DNA from: Burhinus oedicnemus
Taxonomy: Eukaryota; Chordata; Aves; Charadriiformes; Burhinidae
Length of the DNA: 64,000 bases
NCBI GenBank assembly: GCA_008921705.1
Contig: VFFE01007634.1
Location: 1,829,055-1,893,054 of the forward strand
Reading direction: 5' to 3'
Below, one piece after another: positions 1 through 13,500 of this stretch. How positions within the stretch are numbered: the stretch's first letter is position 1; the number at the start of each line of letters is the position of its first letter. A program made the position numbers and the translations under genes. The notes beneath the pieces are model-generated. The model was not told the origin of the DNA. It did not search any database and was given only the letters and a program-made list of their open reading frames with translations.

Positions 1-3000
1 TTCTCCTCTACAGTATTTTATAAAGGTTGTGGGGTTTTTTCCTGCTTAGTTCTTGGTTTCCTAGTTTTTACACCGTTGATAAAAATCTCTGTGCATATGG
101 AATTTTAAAAACAATAATAATGCTCAAATACCACTAAATTCAATGACAGTCAAACTTCTAATGATATTTTCATGAGTCTAACTGTACACTAAAAGAATAT
201 ATATAATATGGCCCACAGGTACAGGGAAGCAAAATTAGGGTAAATCCTTGTGATTTTGAATGCAGATATTCCCAGAAGGAGAAAGAGATCTTACACTGTT
301 TCATCTTGGCACCAATTCAAGATCTGTCTAAGGATTTTTATATACTTTTTAAATTATAATCTTCCTGATTTTACAGAACACCTCTTGGCTATTTGTAGCT
401 TTCTCTTCCAGCAAGTATTCTCTAGATCAGTATTCTTCCTCCATCCTTGGAAGTGTCACGAGCACCATCTACAATATCCAGGTGTTGAGGTTCGATTTTC
501 CTTCCCTGCTGCCAAATATGGGTGATGTTCTTTCAACATATTTCAGGATCAAGGACTAAATGCAACCCTCTTAGATTTTAAAGCACAGAGTATATATATA
601 CACAATTATGTGGCTTCACAGATAGCAATCTTGCAGTTAGTCTGACAACTTGAGGCTATATCTACTTCTTCTACTTAATGAAGACTGGAAATCGTACAGC
701 AGTTTCAAGAAAGCTTTTATTCAATTAAAGATAAAAATTATGAAACCAATAGCTCAACTATAAAGAGCACTGAGGCTCGATTTCATTACGGCTCTAAATT
801 TGCAAAACACTAAAAATTCTGGTATTGACAACACAAATATAAAGGAAACCAACAGGGAGCCAGATCTGTGGCAACTGGGAAGCCTTCTGACAACTGTAAA
901 AGCATCAAGGTAATTTGAAATGGAGGATAAAAACACTAGTAGCAATTTCTGCAGAAATTACCTACACAAAAAAGTTACTGTTGACACAAAGACTATTATC
1001 TGAACAGAAATACACCCTGAAATAACTAGAGGGGGAGGGAGGGAATTGGAGGCTCAAATTTCTCAAAACTACTGTTGTAAGCTGCACGCAACCTCATAAT
1101 AACTGTACTGATGTACAAAGAGTTGGAGTTTTTTTCCCCCATGATAAAGAGAAAAGAAAAAAGTTTTGTTTGAAAAGAAACACCAAATTAGTTTTTGGAG
1201 AACAATTCTACAACTGCATAAAACTCCAAACCACCGGGCATATCAAGTAGCCTATTCCAAAAATGAATTCTAGCAGAAATACTAAATTACTTACAGTGTT
1301 GTAGCATCCCTCAGGTAAAGTGAGGCTAATTGCTTCCTAGGGCATACTAGTAAGCTGCAGCTAGTAAGCTGAAGATGATTCTTCTCTACCTATCACTGGT
1401 GAGACCATATCTGGAGCCTTAAGAGAAGGCAAGCAGGAAATCATACTGCTGTCTACACATAATGGAAAGACAAATACTGTACTACACTTAAGACAATGCT
1501 TAAACTAACATCCAGGGGACTTTACTTTTGAACCCTTGGACTGCCTTGTATTTTCTATCTTCTGTTGCATCCTTCTTGTTCAACACTCTGCAAGAAGAGA
1601 TGAACATAAAGTACACAGTGGTGGGATCAAAGCTCCAGAGGAGAAAGGCATGAAGGTAGAAGCAGTGTTCCTAAAGAGATCACAAAGGTGAGGAGCAGGA
1701 CCACTATGGCATGGAAGGTTGGCAACTTGCTCATGCAAGCTCAGAATAAAAAGGTTGAGGATCAACAGTATATTACATGACAGCGTAACTCTGCTCCTGT
1801 TATTCTCCATCCTGCCAAGAGTTCTTTCCATGGGGGTATGGTGTATGAGATATTTCCTGAAAATATTTTTCAAAAAAACCAAAATACTAGATGTTCCTGG
1901 ATAGGTAAGGACTGTAAAAGAGAGATATATTTGCTTTCTTTTTTTCAGACAGGTCAATTTAATAAAAAACAAATTATAACATTCAGACAAGTCAAAATCA
2001 ATCTTAAAGTCAATGCAATGAGCTCTATTTAGAGGTTCCTTTAAATATCCACTAGCAATACAATTAAAACAGCTACACAACCCAATACAATGACTTGTGT
2101 TGAACACAGTATGCCTGTCCTTCACATAGACAACTCATCAATGCAACCATGTTAACCTGTAAACTCTTTAGCCATTCCTAGTGTTCAGGGACAGAGAATT
2201 TCACATGTGCTTTTTCTCAACAACCAGGCCTCCACAGCACTTACGTTGAAAGAGTTGTCATTTATGGGTTAAAAACTGACTTGCCATTGCTCTTCAGCAA
2301 AACCAGATTTGGATGAATTTCAGTTAGCACTGTAATACTTAAATGCTTGCTAACCCTTTTGGTCAGTTCTAGAAAATGAATGTTTTGAAATAAAATTAAT
2401 TAGCTAGCAATTTGGTATGCTTTCTGAAGTGGTGGATGAATGAAAATGGCTTTTAGCATACACTTACATTACTTAACTACCAGTATATCTAATATTAATG
2501 ATACAGATGTGCCCTGCACCTTCAGGTACAGATCCTTCCTGTATTAATATCCTACTCACCATCCACTGCAATTTTCTAAGTACTCTCTTTGCGCTAGTTG
2601 GATATTTAAAAACAAATTAACATGACCTAAAAATAACAGGCAAGAAAACAGGCATATCTAGTCATATTCTTGCCTCTGTTTTTCCACCCTTCTTTGATGT
2701 GCTTGTTATTTGTTAAACTTATGCTCTTAAACTTTGTCAGTTTAGCACATCTATAGAAGAACATTCATGCCACATTAAGTAACATTCAAGTCTGGAATTT
2801 TTTGAAAACGATTGGAACCACATAGTGTATGAAATACAGCACAGAACTCCTGAATCCAATGTATACTCAGACTAGTAGAGAAGGACGGCAACAACAAAAC
2901 CAAGTCTAGGATCACTTTTCTTACACAATGTATAAAGCTAGTTTATATCAGGCAGTGTTGTGGAATGTGCAACACCTACCAGAGCGTAAGTGGAGTGGAA

Positions 3001-4866
3001 GCATGTGTAAATACACAGAACTCAAATAAGAACAAAGAAATGAATTGCAACACACATAAATACCCTTCAAAGCTACTGCAACCCTTTTTCTCTCATCCCA
3101 TTTCCTACTCCTGTAAGCATTTGCTGGCCATGCTGTGTCTAAAGAAAAAAAATTGTAAAACACTTGTATCAGGAGCTATAGTCTCTTTCTTCTTTAAAGC
3201 TTAGCACCCAGTCCATTCCTCTGACCTTTAAGTTACAGTACATCAGAAGAGGTAGACTAAACTGTCAACCTCATGTTTTAAATGGTTTAGCAGACTCAGA
3301 AACATACGATAATTAAGGCTATCACTTGGGCAACACACTCTTAAAAAAAAACCAAGTAGTTTGATGGGCACCAGAACTCACAAAATCCAGATTCCTTCTA
3401 ATGATTAAGATGGCTAAGGGAGGGCAAATTCTAACCTGTTTCTCACAGCTGGGATCTCTCTTTCACATAGATACTCTAGCACAAACTCACATGTTAGCGC
3501 CTTCAGAGTCTCTCCCTCAGTTGGGACTTCTCTAGGTGCTCTAGCTTCTACCTGATCACCTATTTTTGTGAAATTTTTAAGATATTAAAATATACCTGAT
3601 GATGTCACCTCAAATCAGGTAACAGATTCAAACAAATACAAGGTCAAGAGAGAGGATCTAGGTAAGAGACATATGCAACTCTTTCACAGGAGACCAAATT
3701 AAAAGAAAAAAAAAGTATTAGTAATGTGAACATACAGAAGTAGTCAAAGATACCAGTGAAAACTTGAGGAAGATAATGCAAAATGTTTGTATTTTCAGGT
3801 TCTGGAAAGATTTTTCTACTAATAACACGGAAAAATAAATTCTTAATACTAAGGATCAATTAACAAAGAAAATTAATGTCTGCTAAGAGGGATTCACATT
3901 TACTCTCAAAGTACTGATACATGTATGCTCATTTGCAACGTGATGTTTATTTGACAAGATTGAGAGAAATGTATTTGCATATTTAATACAGGGGGGAAAA
4001 AAAAGGCAAAAAATATTCAACAGCTTAGTCAGGAATAATGCCACCTCAAGGCCTTGGAATCAATGGTGTTACTTGACTAGCTAAGGTAATTCCTAAAAAC
4101 CCTTTCAAAAAAAATCTAAAATTGTAGAAATAGAATAGAACATAGGGGTTAAATTGAACAAATTAGTTAATTCAAAGTTAAGACTGGGTCTTGTTTTTCA
4201 CCACAGTAAAAAGATACTTAGAAATAAATCTATGCTAGGTTTAAAAATAGTATTACCTGTGAGTTGTTAAAACAAAGTAAATGAATTCAAAATTCCTATT
4301 CACTCTGCAGCCTGCTTGTCTGCAAGAGCATTACTCCCTAGGTAAACACAATGAAAGTTTTTCACCCTAGGAAAAAGGTATAAATTAATTATAGAGCATA
4401 TTTACACAGGTTAAAAAGAAATGACCACAAAGCCTTAATCACCTGCATCTTACAATGAATACACAATCAGAGAGAATGCAGTTGTCTAGAACAGTTGTAG
4501 TATCTTCTTGTATCCATTTACACTTTTCATTGTTATCTGACTTGGACTTCTTGGCCATCTGACACACTGACTAGAAATGCCTCTTCTAAATGCAAGACAA
4601 AAATGAAATTTTCATTGAAATATCACACAATGTTCTTTGAAAAAGAACCCTAAAAAAACAAATATGAAGGAGAAATCTTTAATACAACTCTCAGCTAAAC
4701 TCAGTCTTACAGTCTTTATTCCTGTATGATTATTCATTTAAAAAACCAAAAACTACAACCTTTTGAAAGTAGACCCTTAACCAGTATCACCGAATCAGGA
4801 GATACCACAAGACATCCTCTTTAATTGAAATAGTTGGTCTGCAGACCAAGTTATTGATAACTGTAC
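1..4866 (-). other. ZBTB49 intron, 3' part running off the left edge
   Basis: This stretch follows the donor site of the large ZBTB49 exon (GT at 4866-4865 on the minus strand). Six more zinc fingers are expected after it, but I found no C-x2-C plus H-x3-H pattern on the minus strand here, so the next exon is probably left of position 1. The sequence is AT-rich, with short A/T runs and a probable old CR1 scrap near 1375. The long open frame at 1580-2125 (minus) has no zinc finger and no recognisable domain. I see no other gene. Confidence 0.6.
1375..1428 (+). repeat. Probable old CR1 LINE fragment
   Basis: The words 'cactggtgagaccatatctg' followed by 'gagcc' match the CR1 reverse-transcriptase region that encodes the leucine-valine-arginine-proline stretch ('ctggtgagaccacatctggag' type). 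Only about 50 bases are recognisable and the sequence decays on both sides, so this would be an ancient copy inside the ZBTB49 intron. The match is from memory and short. Confidence 0.35.
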
Positions 4867-7800
4867 CTGTATGAGACCTTTTATGGAGCTCCAAATTGCT
4901 TGGATGTTTGAAAGCCTTCCCACATAATTCACAAGTATATTGCCTCTGTGACTGAAGAGTCTGTGATTGCCCTTCTTGTTCCAAAGGACCTTGAGATCTT
5001 TCAGTTTCAATAGTTTGTTCAAAATTCTCAGAATTCACTAAATCTTCAGCTTCTTTTTCTTCAGTAACTCTAACATTTGTCATGTCCATAGTACTTTCAT
5101 TTACAGATTCAATTACGCCTGTTATTCTACTGTCATCTCTTTTAGGTTCAGGTGGCTGCTCTGCAGATTTCTGAGATCTTAGAAAATTTAACTTTTTGAG
5201 GTGTATTGCCTTTTTCAGACGCATCTGTTTGGTGGGCTCTATCAGCGTGCTTTCTGCATCTTGGTCCGGAGCAGCTTCATTCACAGACTGAACTAGAAAG
5301 TTTGATGGTAAATGATCAGAGGTTTCCAGAATACACTCAGAGTGATTGACAGTACAAGAATTATTCTCTACTGTGTTTATTTCTGTAGACGTGTTGTAAG
5401 AAAAGGATTGTTCTGCTACTCTTTCATGGTTAGAGCAAGCATTTTGCTTATAGAACTGTTTACTGTAAAAGTTGCGTAGTTTATAATAGTAATTTGGTTG
5501 TTTAAATGGAAGGTCTGTGCAGTTGCTGTCTAAGGAGTCTTGTGGCTGTTTCTGTACATCACCTGAAGGTGCGTGAAGATTAACAGACTGCGATGCATGA
5601 GAATGGTGGTCAGCCAAGACTTTATTAGCTTGTGCGTCAGATGAGCATTCATGCAATAGGTTTGTTCCATAACTGTCATTGGCGCAGCTAGTATCTGCAG
5701 TCAAAGTATTCTGCAGTGAAAACACACTATTACAAGGCATGCTGGCTGTTTGTTCTACAGCTGTAGAAGATTTTAAAAAAGCGTGGCAAATGTTGAGCAC
5801 ATTTTGCACTTGGAGACACTGCGCAATATCCAACATAGCTTGTACATTGTCCTGGTTAAGATCCAGGTGAGAGGTGTACATAAAGTCCAAGATCTGGCCT
5901 ATCCCACCTACATTTTTAATGTCCAAGTGAAAGACATCATTCTTCTGGCCTGACGAATTCTGGAAAAGGGTCCTGATAAAATAAGGCAACTATTCAAACA
6001 CAAACACAAATAATTCACAGACACTTTTATAATAAAAAAAAATACACATACACTTCAGACTGCTTGGTATGAAACAACAATTTACACTATATCATGTTAT
6101 CTAGATTGCTGTGTTTTTTGCAGATGAATGTCTCAAAACTGCTCAATTACTTGTCTTATACATTAGTCCTACACTAGTACACTTAAAGTGTAAATCAAAG
6201 CAAATGATCCTTTATATAACTATAATTTTCTATTTTTTCATGTTTTGACATCACACCCTATACTTGTGGTTTCCTATCCAATGTTCTTTACATATTAGGT
6301 GCAGTGGTGTATTTATGGACTATTTGCAAAAGTTGGTTGACTCAGAATGGTGTTTCTCCTTCCATCATGGCAAATAAAACAGGACATGAGAAATTTTCTA
6401 GCAAAAAGGAGAAGGTAGACCTCAAAGTCAGCTAAACTATTCTCTTCTGGCAACTGAGCTTGTCCATCAAACATTATCAGTAAACCTTATTAAAGTTCTT
6501 ATTATTAGTTCTTTCTCCGCAAGTAGGTGAGAGGATAGTAATAGTAAACAAGAGGATGGCATTATTTTCAATCTATTCTCTCATATCCAGAAAAAAAATA
6601 TTTTTTCCGTTACTGAATGAGAACCAAGCAAAAGAATAACGAAAAGTACAGGTACATAAGCCTAAAATAGCAGTCCAACAATACCCGCTGAATTGTCATT
6701 GAATCCTTCAAGTGTCTGAATTCACAAGACTTCTTACTATTTGATGTAAAGTATTCTTAGCATCAGAGCTGTAGTTCTTCACATGCATAACCAGTCCTAG
6801 ATTAAGCAGGTTTGTACTCTGCCTCAGTCAGAAACTTCACACCCTTCCACTAAAGCCCCTAGTCTCTAACCTGATACTCTCACAGTAAACGATAATATAT
6901 AAACGGGGTCAGGTCACTCCTATGTAGCTATTTTCCTACGCTAGGAAATGCCCTGAACTTGATGATTCCTCTCTGTAGGTTAACTCTCAAATTAGGTTTT
7001 GTTTAAATGTGGGCATAATATCAATGAGCTCTGAATCTTAAGCTAGGCTTAAACTTTAGAAATGCAGAGTTTCAGATGCATCCCCATACTTAAGTTGTCC
7101 TATCCTCATAGTTACGTGCTACTTTGAAGCTGGTGCCCACATCAAAATTCGTTCATAAATTAAAAAAATTTCATAAATCTAAATTAAAACTAGAACTATA
7201 AAGAACAGATCTGGGTTGAGAGTCTAAATTAATTAGTCACTTATATCCTATTGAATTTTAGGAAGAGTTGGACACCTAGTTGTTTTTAACTATTTTAAAA
7301 ATTCAGTCTTTGAGCATAACTTCACTTCAGCATCAGGATTACAACACTAGAAAAGAAAAAGGAAAAACAACCTCTCATCTTTTTTCCCTAGTCATAACAT
7401 AAAAATATTTTTCTTACATAAAAATTGGTATTCAAGCTTTAGAGATGTTTCAAGAAGTCAAGTCTAAAAACTGCCAGATCTAACAGCTTACTCACAACTA
7501 ATGTAAAACACTAAGTTTGGAGATCCAGCATCCCCCAAAATTTGGAGGATCAATGAGTGCTATACAGAGGGGAAAGAAAACAGTGATGTGGCTTTATCGG
7601 CCACCTGTATACTTTAGAACACAGATGTTGTCTCTCTGAGAACCTGCTCTAAATAAGAGATGCAATAATAAACTATATACTCAAATTTTATTTTGAATAT
7701 ATAATTGGTGAAATAATTCATATGTGAATTGTTTCACCAGTTATATCCCTTATCTGGCTCCTTGTAAATAGTTATCTTTTCATACTGTAATACTGAATGC

Positions 7801-8254
7801 AGGTCCATGCCAGAATCCATTATATGAGGCAGTGTAAGAAACTAACGATCAAGAAAATGCCAAACTCAAACAGTGTAGTAATTAACTATGTATATCTAGA
7901 AAATAAATTAGTATTGCCACAGTTTTTAATTAAATGAAATAACTGATACAGATTTACCTCTGGAAAAACAATATAACTTGTCCCCTTACACTCTAACAGT
8001 TACTTAGTCTGCAACTATCAGAAAAAAATACCGTTCTCAGAGAAAACCTCAACCAACAGCATTTACTTCACTTTTTTAAAAGAAGAATTTTCTATCACAT
8101 ACCTGAAATATTGACTGAAAGCAGCTAATACATTTTTGTGTGCTTTGAAGCAGACACCTTTTACCACCAGCATGCAGTCACAGAGAAGACCCTGAATGCG
8201 CTGTTCATGTAGCTGCTGGAGAAGATGACAACTATGGCTAGCAACAGTGTCCAT
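4867..8254 (-). CDS. ZBTB49: ZBTB49, BTB/POZ zinc-finger transcription factor (5' coding part, 419 residues)
   Basis: Two coding exons are visible: 8254-8103 and 5972-4867 on the minus strand. The first has ATG at 8254 and ends phase 2 at a CAG|GTATGT donor. The second starts after a TTATCAG acceptor and ends phase 1 at ACAG|GTACAG. Joined, they give an N-terminal BTB/POZ domain (about residues 1-118, with the LCDCMLVVKG and FKAHKNVLAAFS signatures) for dimerisation and co-repressor binding. A long polar, low-complexity linker follows, then one complete C2H2 finger (YTCELCGKAF ... LELHKRSHTG) at the very end. The human protein has about 765 residues and seven fingers, so the remainder must lie beyond the left edge. 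ZBTB49 is known as a nuclear regulator of p21/CDKN1A and cell-cycle arrest. A good acceptor (TTTTCTAG) sits one base before the ATG, so the 5' UTR is spliced from an exon in the CpG island near 9800. Confidence 0.95.
5973..8102 (-). other. ZBTB49 intron between the two visible coding exons
   Basis: AT-rich intron of about 2.1 kb with a clear donor (CAG|GTATGT at 8103/8102) and acceptor (TTATCAG at 5979-5973). It splits the BTB domain after the SQYF motif, with the arginine codon shared across the junction. I see no repeat I can name, no conserved open frame and no RNA gene in it. Confidence 0.75.
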
Positions 8255-9798
8255 GCTAGAAAATCACTTAAATTACCTACAATGAAATAGAATGCTAAGA
8301 TTAATTTTAAATATTAAATAGCAAAATTAATTTAGAATATGAAGAACATTTTTACAATTTGTTTTAGCTCCCAAAGGAAACAGACTTCAGTTTATACCTG
8401 CAATGTGAGCTCTAATGACATTTTTCCAATTAAAAATGAGTCACAGTATTGCTCACCAGTACAAATACAGCAATGTATACATGAAATACTGATTTTAATG
8501 GAGTTTTGCTTACAACAAAGAGCTTCCACAAAAATGTGCTAATGGTGCTGCCAATAAACTGAACTCCATAACAACAAAAAAAAGTGATTTAGACAACTTC
8601 AACAATTAGATTCTAAGGAAAAAACATATCACAACTACAAAATCAATAGCACTGATTTTGAGGAAGCCCTCAGTCTCTTCACACTCTAAGCTGAAAACGA
8701 AGTACATCGTAGCAGCATTTTTTTATGCCACATTTGTTCTTGTTGTCGCTAAGCACATTTCCCACATGGATCTGATTCATTAGACAAGTTAGTACAGTAA
8801 TATTTTTTATTTAATACAATGTAAGTCTCTCTTAAAAGTCACTTCTTTGAACAGGTTGAAGGGAAGACAAGTAACATTCCCACACAACACGTTTACTTTC
8901 TATACTTCTTTTTCTTGGAAAAAAAGATGAAACTCCTCTCCCATAAATACGAAAGGAAAATTCCAACTATTAGGGCAATTAGAACTTCTAGTCTTCTAAC
9001 TAACCAATGAAGCAGAAAAAACACCTTGGGTTAAACATGAGAAGAAAGCAGTTGCCCCCATTCTCAATTCTCAAGAACACTTAAAGGCTCCACATTTTAA
9101 TTTATTCTGTTACTCCATGACTCACTGCCTCCTGTTGGATTAAGGTGGGCTATTATATCGTCCTTTTTTTCTACTTATTATCATGGGGTTTTACCAGGCT
9201 TTAAAAGGAGGAAACTACATCTGTTTCCCAGAAAACTGCTTTCTTTGTGTACATTTCCCACCACGGCACCCTGCGAGTACTTTAACAACGTGTGAACTCG
9301 GACTCTCTCAGTGATCAGGTGCCTGTTTCCCATGGCAAAAGGCAGACACGTTGGGCTGCTCCCGAGCAAGAGGAACCCCAGCGACACAGTCGCTGTTTAT
9401 GCTCAAACTGCCATTTCAAGTTCCCTTCAGCCTTGCCTAGCTAAAGCTCCGGCTCGAGGCGTAGCACGGAGAAGGGGGATGGAGGAAGGGCTCGCCTCAG
9501 ATGACAAGATCGTGCACCGAGGGGAGGGCGGGCCCTGCCCGAGAGCAGGCGACAAGGCGGCACCGCGGGAAGGCGCGGAGAGGCCGCAGGCGGAGCGGGG
9601 CGGGCGGAGGGGCGGTAGCGGGGTCTGAGCAGCCGCTGCCGCAGGGGGACGGGGCTGAGGGCGGGCCGAGCGCCAACCGCCGCGGTAAGAGGACGCGGCC
9701 GCCACACAGCCCTCAGGCAGGGAGAGCGCGGCGCGGCCTGGCAGAAGCGGAGAGAGCGGCCGAGGGGAAGGAGCCGGCCCTGCTCAGCCCAGCGCTTA
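8255..9798 (-). other. ZBTB49 5' intron, untranslated region
   Basis: This segment lies between the acceptor immediately before the start codon (AG at 8257-8256) and a strong donor GTCG|GTAAGC at 9800/9799 (minus strand). It is AT-rich up to about 9200 and then grades into the CpG island. I see no gene within it. The open frames at 9181-9387 and 9311-9628 lie over the island edge and have no recognisable protein content. Confidence 0.6.
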
Positions 9799-10330
9799 CC
9801 GACTCCGGCCACCTCCCAGCTCCATCCCCGCGCGGCCGCCCGGCGGCAGCCTCAGCCCCACCATCGGCATCGGCCTGAGCCCGCCGCTTCCGCTTCTCCT
9901 GCTTCCGCTTCCGGGGCGGGGCGGGCGGCCGCGCAGGCGCAGAGCGGAGGCGGCGGAGAGGGACGGAGGGGGCAGGGCAGCAGCGGCACGTGCCGCGCGG
10001 GGTGGCGGTTGGAGGCGGCGGCAGAGGTGTGGGGAGAGCAGGTAGCGGTACCGGGGAGCGGCGTGAGGCGGCACGGCAGCGGCCTGCTGCCGCCAAAGAG
10101 CGGGGGTGCTTGGGGGCGGCGGGCGGGCCGATCTTCCCGCCTTGTGCGACCAGGTCCCCCCTCAGGGGCTCCCGTACAGCGGCGGCGCTGGCCTGGGCCC
10201 GGCGGAGACGGGTCTGCTGCGGGGAGCGGGACGGAAGGGCCGGGAGGCGGCGGGGAAGCGTGAACCGCCGCCTGCGACGCGTATGGGCGTGGGATGGGGG
10301 GTGGGGGGGGTTACTAGTTTCAGCGTTACG
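9420..10330. promoter_or_regulatory. CpG island, shared bidirectional promoter of ZBTB49 and LYAR
   Basis: This is a sharp rise to very high GC with dense CpG between two divergent genes. The likely last base of the untranslated ZBTB49 exon 1 is 9800 (minus strand, donor GTAAGC), and the LYAR start codon is at 10569. Between them at 9886-9913 are three GCTTCCG words, which read CGGAAGC on the minus strand (ETS/GABP-type sites), followed directly by GC boxes (GGGGCGGGGCGGGCGG at 9913-9928). A palindromic E-box CACGTG lies at 9987-9992. No TATA box is evident. ETS plus Sp1 sites between head-to-head genes is a known signature of housekeeping bidirectional promoters. The transcription start sites are inferred, not seen. 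Confidence 0.7.
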
Positions 10331-10568
10331 GGTTTCCCTTGTGCTCAAGGTGTCGGGCAAAATGAATGTTTCCTTCTGAACTTTTGCATGTGGAAATCAA
10401 ACTGGTTAGACTTTCTGTTGGTGGATGCATAGTTGCATTTCTCTTCGGCCATCCAAGTTCTTTCAAGTTGTAAAAGTAAGATCTCCTTCTTGTATTTCTA
10501 GGGCTGTGCTTGTGTGGGGAGGAAGAAGATTGTACCCATTTCATAGAAGCTCCTGACCACTCACCAAC

Positions 10569-13500
10569 ATGGTAGTTTTCACATGCAATGCGTGTGGAGA
10601 ATCTGTGAAGAAGGCACAAGTTGAAAAACATGTGAACATCTGCAGAAGCTGTCAGTGCCTTTCTTGCATGGATTGTGGCAAGGACTTCTGGTAGGTAAAG
10701 GATGGGAAATAGCCTTGCTCCCTCTGCAGTGGTTGTCACAAATACAAGGTTTTCCTATGGTGTATTAGAATTAAATTTGGCAATTTCTGAATGTTACATG
10801 TGTATTTAAAAATTATACATGTTTTCATATAATTTCAAGCTTAGTCATCCAAGTTTGAACCGCAAGGACAACTAAACCACACAGTAAACAGAGTTGCAGT
10901 TTCATCTTTTACAGTTATAAGTGACAGTGCTTTCATCTGCTGTTCATCAACAGCTGTTAACTTATTCTGCTGCTGCAGAGTGAGATTGGCAATAACGTCA
11001 AAAATTCTGAATTTGGTTGTCACTTCTCAGAACAAAGCAGTGCTACTATCTGCTTTCAAAATATAAATATGTGAATTTGCATAAGAAAATAAGATTGTTC
11101 TCAAATAATATTTCTCAATACCACACTGACAAAAGATTAAGATCTATGTTATTCATTGTTTTGGGGGGCACTTACACATTGGTCAGAACTACACTACCAC
11201 ATTAGTATATCTATATTTGGGAGTAAGTTTTTGCAAGTATTTTTCTCCTGCTTTTCTAATTTTAACACGTGTCAGTGTGAGTAGTAAAACATGGATATAC
11301 GTTAATAGCTGTGCATACGTCACATGTACAAATGTGCATAAGTGTCCTCAAACCAGGACTATAAGTTATAGAGTCATTAATAAAAGCAGCAGTATACTGA
11401 AGACTCGGACCTGATTTTGCAAGTCAGAAATTTTCACTGAAAGTTGTAGCATGACAGACATGTCAGCAGTTTTATAAGCATGTACTTTAAACATGTCGAA
11501 TTTTACTCATACAACCATTGACAGTATTAAGATTTAAGTGTTAGATGCTGTCATCTGTTACTTCAGTTTGTTGACTACATAAGTCTTGCATAGTTCGAAG
11601 GACTGAAACACTTCAGTGAGCTAGAGTTAAAAATCTCCTGTCTTCAGGGGTGACGATTATAAGGAACATGTGAAGTGCGTAAGTGAAGACCAGAAATATG
11701 GTGGAAAAGATTTTGAAGCCAAAACTACCAAAGGAGATGCTAAGCAACAGGAGTGGATTCAGGTAAGGTTTGTACTATATACAGATATGATAAATAACTA
11801 TTGTTTGTAACTGTTAAAGACACAAGAGAGGCTATACTGGATCAAACCAGAGAACCTTTTTCACAATATCCACAGCTTGCTTTGGCAATTCCTTGGTAGG
11901 TCTATTGCTTATCCTGGTAAGAAGCACACCTTTTGTTTGTTTTGAATGTGTCTCCTACTAGTTTGATTTGATGTTCCCTAGTTCTTCCATATGAAGAAGC
12001 ATTGATCATTGTCCACCCTCTTCATGCCACATACACTTTTGCAGACCTCTGTCAGGCATCCCTCCCCATCTCATCATCTCTGTTCCAGGCTGAAAAGTCC
12101 TATTCTGCTCAGTTGTTCTTCATATGTAAATTATATCTTTGGTTCTCTGAAGTACTGCCAGTTCTACTGTATCCTTGTGAAATGAGGTTACAAGAACTGT
12201 TCAAGATATGGATGAACCATAGATTTACTCTCTGTCGTAATGATGTTTTCTGTGTCCTTGTTTATTCGTTACTTACTGATTTTTTGTCAGTTGATCTTTT
12301 TTTTTTTTGACTGCTGCTGATCATTGTGCTGGTATTTTCATGGAATCAGCTATAAGCTCCAGTAGTCATCTTAAAGCCTGCCATTTTAGATGTGAAGTTA
12401 GGATTACTTTTCCTATGCATGCTGCTTTACATGATTTTGTGTTGAATTTATTTCACCTTTCTATTACCTAGTCACTCATTCTCTTAAGATCTTTCTGGAA
12501 TTCTTCACAGTTCTCATCCTTAATAGCTTCATGTCATTAGGAAAATTTTCCTGCCCTCTTTTCAGATATTTTGTAAATATGTTGAACAGCAGATGCTCCA
12601 GCATGGATGGAAATGTCTCCTACCCTTTCTGTCCTATGCTTCAGGTAGTTATTTATCCTATACGAGAACCTATCCTCTTAAGGCTGTTAGTTTCCTTTAA
12701 AGGTTTTAGGAAGGAACTCTCAAACATGTTTTTAAAACCCCATTAGATATAATCAGTTAGATCACCTTTATCCATGGATTTGTTGATTTCTATCTCATAT
12801 AGAACACAATCTATAACAAAGTACCAAGCTACATGCATACTCAAGGAATATGAGTAATACCATTGAAGTCAACAGATTATTGCCACTGTTGAGATTGAAC
12901 ATTGTTTGAGTACGTCATTTGAAGGCAGTGTGATGTGAGTGCTATTGCTTATGAAAATTGTTAGCCTTCCTCAATAGTAAGTACTTTCTACACAGAAAGG
13001 TGAGGGATTATTACAGACTGTCCTTTTTTAGTAGTCTTAACGCATCACAAAACCTTTTGGTAAACAGATTTTCGGAAGTACAGGAAGGCTCTCCAGTGTC
13101 CAGTGGCTACATCGTTATATAATGGGAAGCTCAGAACCTTTTTTCCCCACAAGTAGCAGCGCTGTTCAAGTAACTGCCAAAAGGCCATGGCCTAACCTCC
13201 TCTGTTCTCCTGTGCTGGCACCTGTAGCATAGGAATATGACTGAGCTGTATTATGGGGATTAATGGTTGTTGAAGCTGGCAGTGCTGCCAGAAGAAATGC
13301 ATGTCAAACTGGCCTCAAAGTTAGCCTGATTTTTCACAATTAACTCCAGAGGTTTGCAAAAACCAATCAGTTGACAATTGTTTTTCTTAATGGAGGTCTT
13401 TTTCATGCTGCAAGAATCCCCGATGTGATACAGTTACTTTACTTTTAGAAGTTTTTATTCCAGGTTGTAACTTGTACATCAGAAAGTATTGGTGAGCAGT

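Noticed and set aside
1580..2125. Open frame of 181 codons on the minus strand inside the ZBTB49 intron
   Set aside because: No zinc finger or other domain, AT-driven composition rich in F, L, S and C, and overlapping open frames on the plus strand. It does not continue ZBTB49 in any plausible way.
9311..10432. Many long overlapping open frames on both strands over the first CpG island
   Set aside because: GC-rich DNA has few stop codons. The translations are low-complexity R/A/P/G and mutually overlapping, with no known protein. The region is better explained as promoter and untranslated exons.
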